Assembly (NCBI RefSeq): GCF_033963835.1
Contig: NZ_JAXBME010000026.1
Location: forward strand, 1 to 49,240
Length of the DNA stretch: 49,240 nt
Direction of reading: 5' to 3'
Source: Cytobacillus sp. IB215665
Lineage (GTDB): Bacteria; Bacillota; Bacilli; Bacillales; SM2101
Positions 35,540-44,537 of this stretch are shown piece after piece (position 1 is the stretch's first letter; every line of letters starts with the position of its first letter). The notes beneath the pieces are model-generated. The model searched no databases. It had not been told where the DNA came from and worked only from the letters and a program-made list of their open reading frames with translations. Made by a program: the position numbers and the translations under genes.

Positions 35540-36013
35540 TTACTGGTTATAGAGATTTAGGTCATTCCAACCATTAAAGGTGTTTCTAAAATTGCTCGAT
35601 AAACCATCATCTTTACTTAGCAATACAACTAAAGTTGAGTCCCACAATACCAGTTCCACCGATGCCTTTGGATGCTGAATTGCTGGGTTTCCCATCCAAA
35701 AACCAGGGTTTCCGTCAGCATATGGTTCCACTTTAATTTTATCTAAATCAACAATCTCATTTTTGGGGATTGCTGAAAATACCCCCCATATAAAATAGAC
35801 ACCGTTCATATTTGCTAATTTTTTAAGATTTTCCCCTGTTATCAAATAAATATTGTTATGCCCATTATTTCGATAGCCCATAAAATAATCGAGGTAACTT
35901 TCAGGATATGCCCAATCTAGGTCGGTTAGCAACCAATTATACTTTTTTTCAAGACCGTTAAAGGAATTCAAAATTTCTTTAAGCTCTAAAAAATCCTCTA
36001 TAATAGTGTTCAT
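35540..36013 (-). CDS. Conserved hypothetical protein, possibly immunity-like
   Basis: The 157-residue soluble protein has many aromatic residues, with segments NWLLTDLDWAYPESY, YFIWGVFSAIPKNE, PYADGNPGFW and LVLWDSTLVVLLS. Proteins of this style are frequent in Bacillaceae as lone genes and are often annotated hypothetical; some resemble contact-dependent toxin immunity proteins, but no toxin is nearby. GAGGTGAAAGGA precedes the ATG. Confidence 0.65.
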   Translation of the reverse strand: MNTIIEDFLELKEILNSFNGLEKKYNWLLTDLDWAYPESYLDYFMGYRNNGHNNIYLITGENLKKLANMNGVYFIWGVFSAIPKNEIVDLDKIKVEPYADGNPGFWMGNPAIQHPKASVELVLWDSTLVVLLSKDDGLSSNFRNTFNGWNDLNLYNQ

Positions 36014-36087
36014 TTCCTTTCACCTCAAGTTTTATTTAGCTAAATAATAACAGAACGGTATACACAATTCAGATCTTTTATAAAGAA

Positions 36088-36131
36088 AGTGGCTTCTCCT
36101 GATAGAAATTGTTAGAAATGCGCCAATCGTT
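36088..36131 (+). repeat. Degenerate palindromic repeat family 1 copy
   Basis: A GTGGC-like left segment, loop and right segment GAAATGCGCCAATCGTTG resemble the family right arm and tail. The left arm is weak. Confidence 0.35.
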
Positions 36132-36218
36132 GAATAAGAAGGTTTGAAAGTCTACATTTTGAAATATGTAGATTATTTTTTTGCAAATTCAAATATAATA
36201 TGGGTATGGGGTGATTTA

Positions 36219-36674
36219 ATGAAGCGAATAATAATTGTTTTACAAATCATAACACTAGTAGCATGTACTAACTCTTATAATGACTTTGAGGATTTTAGAA
36301 TATTCGAATTTTATTATGGACACGGGGGTAATGAGGACTTTAGTGAACAATTCGTAACATATTCTATAACTTTATATTACAAAGATGAAATGGTTTTTGA
36401 TATTAATAGCATTGAACCAGTATTAGGGGCCTGGATCCAAGATAGAATGATAAATCATGAGATTAGTAACATTAATGAAAATCAAGATGAGAATTTCATT
36501 AATATTGAAGGTAAAGTATATTATGAGTCAGATGGTCTTACTAAAGAGAGCATTGACCGAAAAGATAGATATGAGAAATCGATTTTGGGTATAGTATTTC
36601 AATTAGATGATGGCCATAAATATAAAGTAACTGGATTTGGAGAATCAACAATAGTAGAAGAATTAACAGAATAA
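36219..36674 (+). CDS. Lipoprotein, unknown function
   Basis: The ATG at 36219 follows GGGGTG by 6-7 bp; an earlier in-frame ATG at 36144 would hide the signal peptide. The 151-residue product begins MKRIIIVLQIITLVACTNS, with lipobox LVAC, so it is probably lipid-anchored outside the membrane. The rest is acidic with Tyr-rich strands (FEFYYGHGGNEDFSE). No family recognised. Confidence 0.65.
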   Translation: MKRIIIVLQIITLVACTNSYNDFEDFRIFEFYYGHGGNEDFSEQFVTYSITLYYKDEMVFDINSIEPVLGAWIQDRMINHEISNINENQDENFINIEGKVYYESDGLTKESIDRKDRYEKSILGIVFQLDDGHKYKVTGFGESTIVEELTE

Positions 36675-36988
36675 AGTTTAGTATAGTATAGAAAGTGTTC
36701 TTTACTATGAAAATCTATCTTTACTTTTTTATACCTAGTGCCATTACATAGTTCATTTTTTATTATTGTGCTTAAATACTCGTTCACAAAATTATCTTTT
36801 CTTGTTGGTATTTATGTATTTTCAATACAAAATTTTCAATAGAATATTCCCCTACTTTTCAATTCTGAAAAAATCGAACTATTCTACTTACTAATTAACG
36901 TTATGGCTCAACAACAAAAAATGACGCTTATATGTATTTCAGATTAGCGCCAGATCGTGGAGTTATATATATGTGATAATCCTCTACC
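36675..36988. other. Convergent interval carrying a repeat
   Basis: Apart from the family-1 palindrome at 36923-36960, no gene or element was seen between the two convergent genes. Confidence 0.4.
36923..36960 (+). repeat. Palindromic repeat family 1 copy
   Basis: GACGCTTATATG and CAGATTAGCGCC with tail AGATCGTGG. It lies between convergent genes. Confidence 0.75.
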
Positions 36989-37378
36989 CTATGATAAAGA
37001 AACCATTAAACATAATATAAATGCAATACTCGATAAAGGTGTCATTACGTATCTTTCTTTTTTGCTTCTGGATATTAGATTTCCTATCGTATTTAAGCCT
37101 AAATAAACTGTTACTACCCAAACTAAAATATGTGTAGGTAAAAAATTAAAGATATTTAACAAGTCACTATGCTGTAAAAAAACAATTCCCATAAACAAAA
37201 GGATGATAGCATTTATGGCACTTACAATACGTAGTTTTTTAGGTAGAACTTTATAAAATCCACCCATCGCATATTCGCCTAAAGGTAACCCTAGTACAAG
37301 TAAAACTTGAAAAGCAGCTATAGAAACAAACATTATAGTAACAATAATCGATAATGTGTAGAAAATATCCCCGTCCAT
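36989..37378 (-). CDS. Small four-helix membrane protein, unknown function
   Basis: The ATG at 37378 (MDGDIFYTLS...) follows GGGGGAGG. The 129-residue product has four hydrophobic segments separated by EYAMGGFYKVLPKKL and RSKKERYVM. A fragment of a close relative (LGLNTIGNLI end) is preserved at 41438-41600. No family was recognised. Confidence 0.6.
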   Translation of the reverse strand: MDGDIFYTLSIIVTIMFVSIAAFQVLLVLGLPLGEYAMGGFYKVLPKKLRIVSAINAIILLFMGIVFLQHSDLLNIFNFLPTHILVWVVTVYLGLNTIGNLISRSKKERYVMTPLSSIAFILCLMVSLS

Positions 37379-37624
37379 AAAATTCGCCTCCCCCAAATAT
37401 TATATTTCCTATAATACTCAGATTCTTCAGCCCGCAGACTAAAATATTACTTATTCCAGTAAATATTCAGCTTATTTTATTGGATCACTACTTCCTTTCA
37501 GACACGCGCCTTTTTGTTGGATCAATCTATTTTTAGCTACTTGAATAACGAACGATGCATCCTGACATTCGTAAATCCTAGACTGGCATAATAAACGAAA
37601 GCAAGATTAGTCACAATTATTTTT

Positions 37625-38509
37625 TTAGTTCGTAAGGAATGAGATTATTTTTTTATTTACTACTTCAGATTCCTGCATTGGGAATCCGTGTGTTCCACCT
37701 ATTATATTTGCTTTAATATTGGGGCTAATATTATTGAATTTGTCTATAAGTTGATTGTGTATTTCTTTTTTGTAAATAGGATCTTTATCTCCAATTAATA
37801 GTAAATAAGGTACTTTAAGTTTCATAAAATCATCATCTGAATATACGATAATTTTTGTACCCCTGGCCCATCCTTTGAAATTCTTCATTCCTTCAGTAAA
37901 CAACAAAAAAGCAGGGTTAGGGTAATTATTATTATCCTTGCCACTTATCCATTTTAAAAATTTATTGATTTTTTTATCTTTCCCACTAAATAATGCAGGA
38001 AGGAGCTTTATATAAAAACTAGTAGTCAAAGGTGAAATAGTTCCTGCAGGAGACATTGTTACGACTCTTTCAATACGGTTAGGAAAATTCATTGCAAAGG
38101 TAGTTACTAAAAATCCTCCATATGACCACCCAACCAGATTGGTTTTTTTCAAGTTTAATGCATCTAGTACTTCTACTAACCATTGTAAATAGTCTGTTAG
38201 AGTTATTTTTATTCTGTTACTTTCTGTCCTATTTGGTTCTCCGATTAAGTCAATACAATATATATCAAATTGCTTAGAGAGCCCTTCTAAATTTTTATGC
38301 CAAGCAATGGAGGTGAATCCCATGCTATGTAGCATCAATAACTTCGGACTATTTTCCAGTCCACAACGGATAACGTGAGTATTACCATAGCTAGTTCCAA
38401 TATACTTACTAGTAAATGGTGTAGTTAGTTGAGATAAAGCTAGATCATATATTTTTAGATACTCTGATTTCTTTTTTTCACTTCTGAAAAGTTCAATCTG
38501 TTTATCCAT
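37625..38509 (-). CDS. Alpha/beta hydrolase
   Basis: The ATG at 38509 (MDKQIELFRS) follows GGGGGAAGG; a longer in-frame start lies inside that site. The 294-residue protein has LHSMG (oxyanion region), the nucleophile elbow GWSYGG (Ser near 127), an aspartate in GDKDPIY and a late histidine in GGTHGFP. SPAGT after the elbow links it to the hydrolase at 28805, its likely paralogue. Substrate unknown. Confidence 0.82.
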   Translation of the reverse strand: MDKQIELFRSEKKKSEYLKIYDLALSQLTTPFTSKYIGTSYGNTHVIRCGLENSPKLLMLHSMGFTSIAWHKNLEGLSKQFDIYCIDLIGEPNRTESNRIKITLTDYLQWLVEVLDALNLKKTNLVGWSYGGFLVTTFAMNFPNRIERVVTMSPAGTISPLTTSFYIKLLPALFSGKDKKINKFLKWISGKDNNNYPNPAFLLFTEGMKNFKGWARGTKIIVYSDDDFMKLKVPYLLLIGDKDPIYKKEIHNQLIDKFNNISPNIKANIIGGTHGFPMQESEVVNKKIISFLTN

Positions 38510-38793
38510 CCTACCTTCCCCCATTAACAGTTAATCAAAGTATATCCATTATTTTAAGATGGGTTCTACACCTCATCGTCTGGTCAGTTCTAACACTCCA
38601 AATTATGAAGAATGACGCTTTCAATTTATAAAAAAGCACTAGCTTGTTACATTTTCTTGTTGGCCAATAGTAAGATGAACTTATTTCTTAGAACTAATCT
38701 ACTCAATAATCAATGTGTCATATAGTTGATACACCTTCGATAACCAATTAATAGAATTATACACCTCTTTGTCATTTATATTTCCATCAGTTA

Positions 38794-39159
38794 TTAAGCC
38801 TGTAGCTTAATACCACTATCTCCACCATATTCATCATATGTGTTAATTATCAATTGGATACCATTACTCATATCTATTATCCAATCTTCGGATCCTTCAT
38901 AATATGACCTATAAATAGTGTCAATAACCCCTAGAGTTTTATTTAAAGAATCTATAATTATGTCAGCATGATAAAATCGCTGGTATGCAAATTGGGGAGG
39001 ATTTTCATTTTCTCTAAACAGAGACTTGATATGATTCTGTCTATCGGTATTTTTGCTAACTACACCTTCATATGGAATGTAGTTACCTCTATCATCTTGT
39101 TCTTTTATGTAATCCCGAGGGCCTACTTTTGGTCGTAATTTTATTAATCTCGGTTTCAT
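38794..39159 (-). CDS. Hypothetical protein
   Basis: The 121-residue soluble protein begins with a basic MKPRLIKLRPKVGPRD and is charged throughout, with segments PYEGVVSKNTDRQNH and GSEDWIIDMSNGIQL. No family or catalytic pattern could be identified. AAAGGGGAAA precedes the ATG. It lies downstream of the XRE/membrane pair on the same strand and could be a third member of that operon. Confidence 0.55.
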   Translation of the reverse strand: MKPRLIKLRPKVGPRDYIKEQDDRGNYIPYEGVVSKNTDRQNHIKSLFRENENPPQFAYQRFYHADIIIDSLNKTLGVIDTIYRSYYEGSEDWIIDMSNGIQLIINTYDEYGGDSGIKLQA

Positions 39160-39208
39160 TCTTTCCCCTTTGTTTTCTTTAACTTAATTTTCTATACCCT
39201 ATATTCAA

Positions 39209-39598
39209 TTACTGATACTTTCGTGAAACTAAAAATTCTACTAATGGTAACAAAACCATAGCTATACCCATAATCCCTAGGATAAAGAAGTTATATGTAC
39301 CGTTTACAGAATAATCTAAGAAGACAAAGATTATTATAATTACTACTAAAATATAATAGCTAATTTTTGAACTTTGCTCGGTAATCTTTCTGCCTAATTC
39401 TTCATTTTGTAAAATCCCATCTTTCTCTTTTTCTCCTCCCCATGTAATAGCAGAAAAAAACATCATAAATAAACTACTAAACACCAAGAATTCATTAAAT
39501 CCAGCTTCTTTACCTGTAATGATTTTAAAGATTGTAAAACCAAGTACAGATAAAATTGCTAATCCCAAAATAAGTCCCCCAATTTTTCTAGTACTCAT
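39209..39598 (-). CDS. Small four-helix membrane protein paired with the XRE regulator
   Basis: The 129-residue protein has four hydrophobic segments (about 8-28, 37-55, 82-100, 105-124) with an acidic WGGEKEKDGILQNEEL loop. It lies 40 bp after the XRE gene on the same strand. Short membrane proteins next to small XRE repressors are common in Firmicutes and are thought to be co-regulated, but their activity is unknown. Confidence 0.65.
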   Translation of the reverse strand: MSTRKIGGLILGLAILSVLGFTIFKIITGKEAGFNEFLVFSSLFMMFFSAITWGGEKEKDGILQNEELGRKITEQSSKISYYILVVIIIIFVFLDYSVNGTYNFFILGIMGIAMVLLPLVEFLVSRKYQ

Positions 39599-39638
39599 AA
39601 TTTATCCTTATTCCTCCTTTGTATAATAATTGATTACT

Positions 39639-39845
39639 CTAATTGTCACCTCGTCTTTTAGGGCTAAAAACTTCTTCCATAGGTTTATTTAGGTGAAATG
39701 CAATATCAAAAGCTAATTGAAGACTGGGGTCATATTTATTATTTTCAATTGCATTTACTGTCTGCCTACTAACATTACAAAGATCGGCTAACTTACCCTG
39801 TGATAGACCTTTTTTCTCTCTGTATTGTTTAATTTTATTTTCCAA
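39639..39845 (-). CDS. XRE-family helix-turn-helix repressor
   Basis: The 68-residue protein is a single Cro/CI-type HTH ([20 protein letters not shown] then [21 protein letters not shown]), with an FSPKRRG tail. It starts with TTG after GGTGGTGA. A perfect palindrome overlaps the promoter start site just upstream, so it is probably autoregulated. It heads an operon with the small membrane protein. Confidence 0.9.
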   Translation of the reverse strand: MENKIKQYREKKGLSQGKLADLCNVSRQTVNAIENNKYDPSLQLAFDIAFHLNKPMEEVFSPKRRGDN

Positions 39846-39866
39846 TTTTTTGTCACCACCATAAAC

Positions 39867-39892
39867 AAGGTGTAAAACATGTTTTACACCTT
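39867..39892. promoter_or_regulatory. Perfect 26-bp palindromic operator of the XRE gene
   Basis: The half-site AAGGTGTAAAACA is followed by its exact complement TGTTTTACACCTT, giving an uninterrupted palindrome beginning 2 bp after the -10 box and covering the expected transcription start. It is probably the binding site of the adjacent XRE protein. Confidence 0.75.
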
Positions 39893-39894
39893 AT

Positions 39895-39923
39895 ATAATA
39901 TAAAAAGGCCCAATATTTGTCAA
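39895..39923 (-). promoter_or_regulatory. Sigma-A promoter of the XRE operon
   Basis: On the minus strand TTGACA (39918-39923), a 17-bp spacer and TATTAT (39895-39900). Confidence 0.8.
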
Positions 39924-40404
39924 AGCTTTTACAATTATTGCTTTTCATTCCGCTGATTTACTCGAAAAAACATGTCATACTATCTTCCTAATCTTAGCAC
40001 TTACTCTTATCTTCGTTTTTCAACAATAATTACATAAATTAAAAAAGACGCATACCTTCATATATCAGATTTGCGCCAGATTGTGGCATAACTGTAATTA
40101 GTAAACACTACTCAACTTGTGTTTACCACTCACCATTTTAATCATACAATGCTGAAATTCAAAATGAATGTGACAAAATCAAGCTCTCCTATTTTCCCTG
40201 ACAATTTTGAGACAAGTTGGCTTAGACTTTCCTTACCATTCGACTGTCATTTTCCACTTGTCTCTATAGGTTATATTATATTGAGAGTCATAAAATTCAA
40301 TATACGCCTCGTTTTTGTAGATAACTTACGAAGAATTATGTAGCGTAAATCCATTTCATTGCTCATATATTAAAGTAATAATACATAGAAAGGGGAGTGT
40401 ATTT
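39924..40404. other. Interval between divergent XRE and beta-propeller genes
   Basis: Besides the family-1 palindrome at 40047-40086, GTAAACAC and GTGTTTAC (about 40099-40125) form a short dyad. No further gene was accepted. Confidence 0.4.
40047..40086 (+). repeat. Palindromic repeat family 1 copy
   Basis: GACGCATACC and CAGATTTGCGCC with the full tail AGATTGTGG. It is the only copy not next to a gene 3' end. Confidence 0.7.
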
Positions 40405-41418
40405 ATGGGAGTAGCTTATGTTGCTAACGAAGGGTCTAATTTTGTTACTGTCATTGATACAAAAACTCATGGAGTAATAGCTACAATACCTAATGTGATA
40501 GAACCATCCTTAATTACAATTACGCCTGATGGAAAATTAGCTTATGTTACGAGTATAGATTCTGGAAACATTTATGCTGTAGATATTAAAACTCATTCAT
40601 TAATAGCAACCATTGGCACTAATGTAAATACATTTCAAACTGTTTTTACACCTGATGGAAAAATAGCCTATGTTGCGGGTGATGATTGTGTCTTTGTTTT
40701 AGATACTAAAACTCATTCTATCATGGCGACAGTGTTAGGTAATACTGATAATGCCATATCTATCACACCAAATGGTAAATACCTATATTTTATTACTAAC
40801 TCAGCAATTTCCGTTTTGGACACAAAAACACATAGTGTCGTAGCAACCGTGCAGGTGGGCGGTAATCCAGTTGATGTCTCCTTTACGCCCGATGGGAAAC
40901 TGGCCTATGTGACGAGTGCTGGTGTGAATCGAGACTCTGTATCAGTCATCGATGTGAAAACTCATAGTGTCATAGCAACCGTGCAGGTTGGAGATGATCC
41001 AAAGGCTGTTGCCTTCACACCGGACGGGAAATTTGCCTATGTAATCGATAATAGTATAAGGGAAGATTCTGTATTTGTCATGGATGTAAAAACTCATAGT
41101 GTAACAACTACCTTGGTGGTTGATGGTAATCCAGATGATGTTACCTTCACCCCCGATGGGAAACTGGCCTATGTGACGGATACTGGTGAAAACGGCGACT
41201 CTGTATCGGTCATCGATGTGAAAACTCATAGTGTCATAGCAACCGTGCAGATTGGAAACGATCTAGATGTTGTTACCTTCACCCCAGACGCGAAATTCGC
41301 TTATGTGACTATTAATGGAGAGGGCAATGTATCCGTGATTGACGTGAAAACACATAATGTGATCGCTACTGTTCAAGTTGGAAGTAATCCTAGAGGCATA
41401 GCAATTACACCTACTTAA
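40405..41418 (+). CDS. YVTN-type beta-propeller protein
   Basis: The 337-residue protein is built almost wholly of repeats of about 45 residues, each with VxVIDxKTHxVIATV and, before it, FTPDGKxAYVT. Eight copies of the VID-KTH strand fit a seven-bladed propeller closed by overlap of ends. YVTN-family propellers usually act as binding scaffolds or surface proteins, but no signal peptide or anchor is present. Blades 4-7 are very similar at DNA level, suggesting recent duplication. AAAGGGGAG precedes the ATG. Confidence 0.88.
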   Translation: MGVAYVANEGSNFVTVIDTKTHGVIATIPNVIEPSLITITPDGKLAYVTSIDSGNIYAVDIKTHSLIATIGTNVNTFQTVFTPDGKIAYVAGDDCVFVLDTKTHSIMATVLGNTDNAISITPNGKYLYFITNSAISVLDTKTHSVVATVQVGGNPVDVSFTPDGKLAYVTSAGVNRDSVSVIDVKTHSVIATVQVGDDPKAVAFTPDGKFAYVIDNSIREDSVFVMDVKTHSVTTTLVVDGNPDDVTFTPDGKLAYVTDTGENGDSVSVIDVKTHSVIATVQIGNDLDVVTFTPDAKFAYVTINGEGNVSVIDVKTHNVIATVQVGSNPRGIAITPT

Positions 41419-41437
41419 CCAAATGGAAAAGGATTGT

Positions 41438-41600
41438 TCTTGCTTACGTATCTTTTTTTACTTCTCTATATTAGATTTCCTATCGTATTTAAGCCCAAAT
41501 AAACTGTTATTACGAAAACTAAAATCATTTGTAGGTAAAAAATAAATATATTTAACAATAATTCAGTATGTAAAAAAACAATTCCCATAATGTCTAGCCG
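41438..41600 (-). pseudogene. Fragment of a relative of the 36989 membrane protein
   Basis: The stretch ATTAGATTTCCTATCGTATT and TAAGCCCAAATAAACTGTTA, and on to AAACAATTCCCATAA, matches the same part of the gene at 36989-37378 with a few differences over about 150 bp. Only the third-fourth helix region (VTVYLGLNTIGNLI) is kept. Confidence 0.75.
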
Positions 41601-41607
41601 AGCCAAT

Positions 41608-41673
41608 TTTTTTGATTTGTAAAGAAAATGGGTTGTTATAAATATAACAACCCATCCACTACAAATCAAAAAG
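41608..41673. repeat. Nested inverted repeat
   Basis: Outer arms TTTGATTTGTA and TACAAATCAAA (41611-41621, 41660-41670) enclose a perfect inner hairpin ATGGGTTGTTATA / TATAACAACCCAT. It lies 20-90 bp after the kinase gene's stop and could terminate it, although no T-run follows; a MITE-like origin is equally possible. Confidence 0.6.
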
Positions 41674-41695
41674 AGATCATTCCTGTATAATGTAT

Positions 41696-42697
41696 TTATA
41701 AGTTGATGTTATATTTTCCTAAGAAATCTTTCACTCTAGATATATTTCTTTCTATAAAATTTGTAGGATCTTCACTAACCTCTAATATATAATTCAGGAA
41801 ACTTACTCTTCTTGCTGTCATAAATAGATCTAGCTCATAGTCAGTTACTTCAGGCAAATCACGGATCTTTCTATAACCTTCAAAATAGAGCTTTTTTACT
41901 TCTTCAAAATTTAGAGATTCATTATACTTGTAGTAATACAACATAATGGATAAATCGTGTATTGGTAAACCAAGCATAGAATCTGCAAAATCAATAATGT
42001 GCATTTGTTCATCTTGTACCTTAATATTAGATGGATTTAGATCACCATGTATTAATTGAATGTCTTTAATATTATTTTTATAGTAAGACGATAATTTATC
42101 ATTTAAATAAGGGATAATGTCGTCCATTATTTGATGGTATTCCTTTGACAAAAATTTCTGAAACTCTTCTTGCTTATATATTGCTTGTTCTCCCTTAAAA
42201 TAAAACACTTCATTCCACATTTTTGGGGCAAGTTCTGTAGGGACCGAAATCCCGTAGGTTGCGTTATGTAAATGAGCAGTTAGCTCACCTAATTGCACAA
42301 ACCGCTCATCATTTTCATTTTCCTCTAGCTCTTCACCGTCCAACCAACTATATACGGCGACATGTTTCGGTTTAGAAGTATAATTAGATGTAATAATTTG
42401 TAATTTCTCACCATCTTTACCAGGGATCATTCTTGGTGCTGAAATGTGGTTTGTTTTATTTACAATGTCCATAAAAAATATTTCAGTAAGGTTATCTTCA
42501 AGAGAACTATATTCCTCTTCAAAAATTTTTAACACATATACGTCATCCAAGCTATCTATAACCTTGTATAGAAAGTTGGTCTCTTCACTCAAAAATTCTA
42601 ATTGTTTAACTTGTAGATGATATCTTTGTGTTGAAAGTTCTGCTACCTTTTGTAAAGCTTCTTTTCTTGATAATGGGCTACTTTGTTCGTATGCCAT
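41696..42697 (-). CDS. Aminoglycoside-phosphotransferase-fold kinase
   Basis: The 333-residue protein has the APH/choline-kinase catalytic loop HGDLNPSN (217-224) and the metal-binding IIDFADS (Asp236), with a kinase N-lobe containing VLKIFE and YSWLDGEEL. The family phosphorylates small hydroxylated substrates such as antibiotics, homoserine or fructosamines; the sequence does not decide which. AAAGGATG precedes the ATG. It is monocistronic. Confidence 0.85.
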   Translation of the reverse strand: MAYEQSSPLSRKEALQKVAELSTQRYHLQVKQLEFLSEETNFLYKVIDSLDDVYVLKIFEEEYSSLEDNLTEIFFMDIVNKTNHISAPRMIPGKDGEKLQIITSNYTSKPKHVAVYSWLDGEELEENENDERFVQLGELTAHLHNATYGISVPTELAPKMWNEVFYFKGEQAIYKQEEFQKFLSKEYHQIMDDIIPYLNDKLSSYYKNNIKDIQLIHGDLNPSNIKVQDEQMHIIDFADSMLGLPIHDLSIMLYYYKYNESLNFEEVKKLYFEGYRKIRDLPEVTDYELDLFMTARRVSFLNYILEVSEDPTNFIERNISRVKDFLGKYNINL

Positions 42698-42812
42698 ACT
42701 TTAATACATCCTTTCAAATTACAAGCTTTTATCATGATTCTTACTATAAAGACTAATTGATGATTAACGACAAATAAATAGCAAGAATCATTAGTAATCA
42801 AGGTCACCATAA

Positions 42813-42848
42813 AAAACTGATCATCTATTTTGCTAGATGATCAGTTTT
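42813..42848 (-). terminator. Intrinsic terminator of the CD3324-like gene
   Basis: Perfect 15-bp arms AAAACTGATCATCTA (42813-42827) and TAGATGATCAGTTTT (42834-42848) with a 6-nt loop, followed on the minus strand by TTTTTT, 8 bp past the stop of the 42856 gene. Confidence 0.85.
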
Positions 42849-42855
42849 AATGTCA

Positions 42856-43122
42856 TTAATTCTTCGTATAAATTATTTTCTTTACAGTTTCAGTTGAAAG
42901 GAAATATTGTTCAGCTAATTGATAAACAGTCTTCCCGTTTTTAAAATCATTTTTCATAGAAGTATTTCTTTCATTGATTTTTTGCCTTCCACCAGAACAT
43001 GTACCCCATTTTTGAAAATTATTCTTCGTCTTAGGAATATATATTGTTTCTCCTTGAACATATTGTTGAAGTTCTTTTAGAAGTTTTTCAGGTAGAATTT
43101 TGTTTGCATTTATATAACTCAT
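42856..43122 (-). CDS. CD3324-family small HTH protein
   Basis: The 88-residue protein matches the CD3324/Mor-like family: SYINANKILPEKLLKELQQY, QGETIYIPK, then GRQKINERN and a C-terminal helix-turn-helix (KTVYQLAEQYFLSTETVKKI). Family members are thought to bind DNA, but their targets are unknown. AGGGGCTG precedes the ATG, and a strong terminator follows. Confidence 0.85.
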   Translation of the reverse strand: MSYINANKILPEKLLKELQQYVQGETIYIPKTKNNFQKWGTCSGGRQKINERNTSMKNDFKNGKTVYQLAEQYFLSTETVKKIIYTKN

Positions 43123-43979
43123 TTCTGCAGCCCCTTATTCGTAATTAATTACTATAAATAAGGTGCAAAGCCATACATCAGAAATGGAAATACAAAGCAG
43201 CAGTGATTTTATCTTTCACTTCATGCGAAGTATTAATTTCTAATACAAGACTTTGCATGAGTAATTTCCAAATTTGCGAACGAAATAATTATCATAGTAA
43301 TGCCCCTTCCCAAGTTAGACTATCATACTATTTTATCAGAATTTTTAAATTCTTAAAACTGGTGATGAACATAAATTAAATTTCCACATTTTCCATAAAC
43401 TTTTAGGAGATCAGAAATACGTTAGATGATGCTGACTAGATGTATTTAAAATTTATTTGTAGTAATCAAGTGAATAAATAACCTTTGCAGTCATTGATTT
43501 GTGTAAATAACTTACTAGGTCAGCGTTTAGATCGGTTTAAAATTTGCTCCTTTATACTCTGAATTTCAGGCAGATCTTCTAGACGATCCCTTCAAGTTTC
43601 CTTGCTTATTCACTTACGTAATTCTTGCAGTTCCTTTTGTTATATTACAGATTAGTTTTTTGCGGGAAAAAGGAGCTATCAGTTAAGTGAATTACTTAGA
43701 GATAGCTCTTTCTTATTCGTTCATTCTGTCTTCTTTTTCAATTTTCTTACCAAGTATTATAATTAATTTAAAAATAATAAAAACTGTAATGATTAAAAAA
43801 CAATCCCAAAGGCGCATCACTTAGAGAAATGCGCCAGATTGTACAATATTATCAGAGTGTCTTTCCTAACCGTCCTTTTTCATTTTCTATATTATAATCA
43901 TTTTAATTTGTAGCAGTTTATCGATTTCTAGGTGTTTACATAATATTGTTTGAGAAATACAGTGGCTTCTCTCTCCTAA
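43123..43979. other. Long gene-free interval with a hairpin and a repeat
   Basis: GAGCTATC (43673-43680) and GATAGCTC (43701-43708) form a hairpin followed by TTTCTT on the plus strand. A family-1 copy lies at 43809. No gene or clear gene fragment was seen in the rest. Confidence 0.4.
43809..43842 (+). repeat. Palindromic repeat family 1 copy
   Basis: GGCGCAT (43811-43817) and ATGCGCC (43829-43835) are perfect arms, with tail AGATTGTAC, near the 3' end of the 43980 gene. Confidence 0.65.
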
Positions 43980-44537
43980 TCAATGCTGAAATTTTAACCC
44001 TTCTTCAAATGAAGAGATCAATATTCCAAGCCTTCTTAATCGTGTTTCTTCTTTCTTAGCGCTCATTACCCACCAAATAGAATCTCTTTTATAGGATGGT
44101 GCTAATTTAGTGAAGAATAGCCAGGCTGTTTGATTTGCCTTGATTTGTTCTTCATATTCTTTGGCAAGTTCCACGTTCCTTTGTTCAGAGGAATAGCCTT
44201 GTGCATCGGCTCTGTTATTATATACGTGCATTCCTTCTGGTCTCATCTTTCCAAGCTTTATTAGTGCTTTTACCTTCTTTACGTTGACAGCACTCCATAC
44301 ACTATTTACTTTGCGCGGAGTAAAGCGAATCTTATAGCTTTGTTTATCAATGGTTTTTCGTATACCGTCAATCCACCCAAAACAAAGAGGGGCATCTACT
44401 GATGCAGACCAAGTAAGGCTTGCACGCCCTGTACTTACCTTGAAATAGCCCACCCAAATTTCACTAGCTTCAGCATGATGTTCTTCTAACCAATCGTTAA
44501 ACTCTTCTTGGTTGTTGAAAAAAATTACATCTCCCAT
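43980..44537 (-). CDS. YdeI/OmpD-associated family protein
   Basis: The start at the ATG 44537 (MGDVIFFNNQEEF) overlaps the end of the epoxide hydrolase by 13 bp, implying translational coupling; longer in-frame starts run deep into that gene. The 185-residue protein has the YdeI-family blocks EASEIWVGYFKVSTG, DAPLCFGWIDG, RFTPRKVNSVW and KAANQTAWLFF-like end with DSIWWVMSAKK. The family is named after a bacterial protein linked to resistance to antimicrobial peptides, but its biochemical activity is unknown. Confidence 0.85.
   Translation of the reverse strand: MGDVIFFNNQEEFNDWLEEHHAEASEIWVGYFKVSTGRASLTWSASVDAPLCFGWIDGIRKTIDKQSYKIRFTPRKVNSVWSAVNVKKVKALIKLGKMRPEGMHVYNNRADAQGYSSEQRNVELAKEYEEQIKANQTAWLFFTKLAPSYKRDSIWWVMSAKKEETRLRRLGILISSFEEGLKFQH

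Noticed and set aside
36144-36218. Longer N-terminus of the 36219 lipoprotein
   Set aside because: The upstream ATG would bury the signal peptide and lipobox; the ATG at 36219 has its own ribosome binding site.
40119-40343. 74-codon plus-strand frame before the beta-propeller gene
   Set aside because: Codon pattern and lack of a ribosome binding site argue against a gene.
40942-41229. Minus-strand repeat-containing frame inside the beta-propeller gene
   Set aside because: It is the antisense image of the propeller's repeated DNA.
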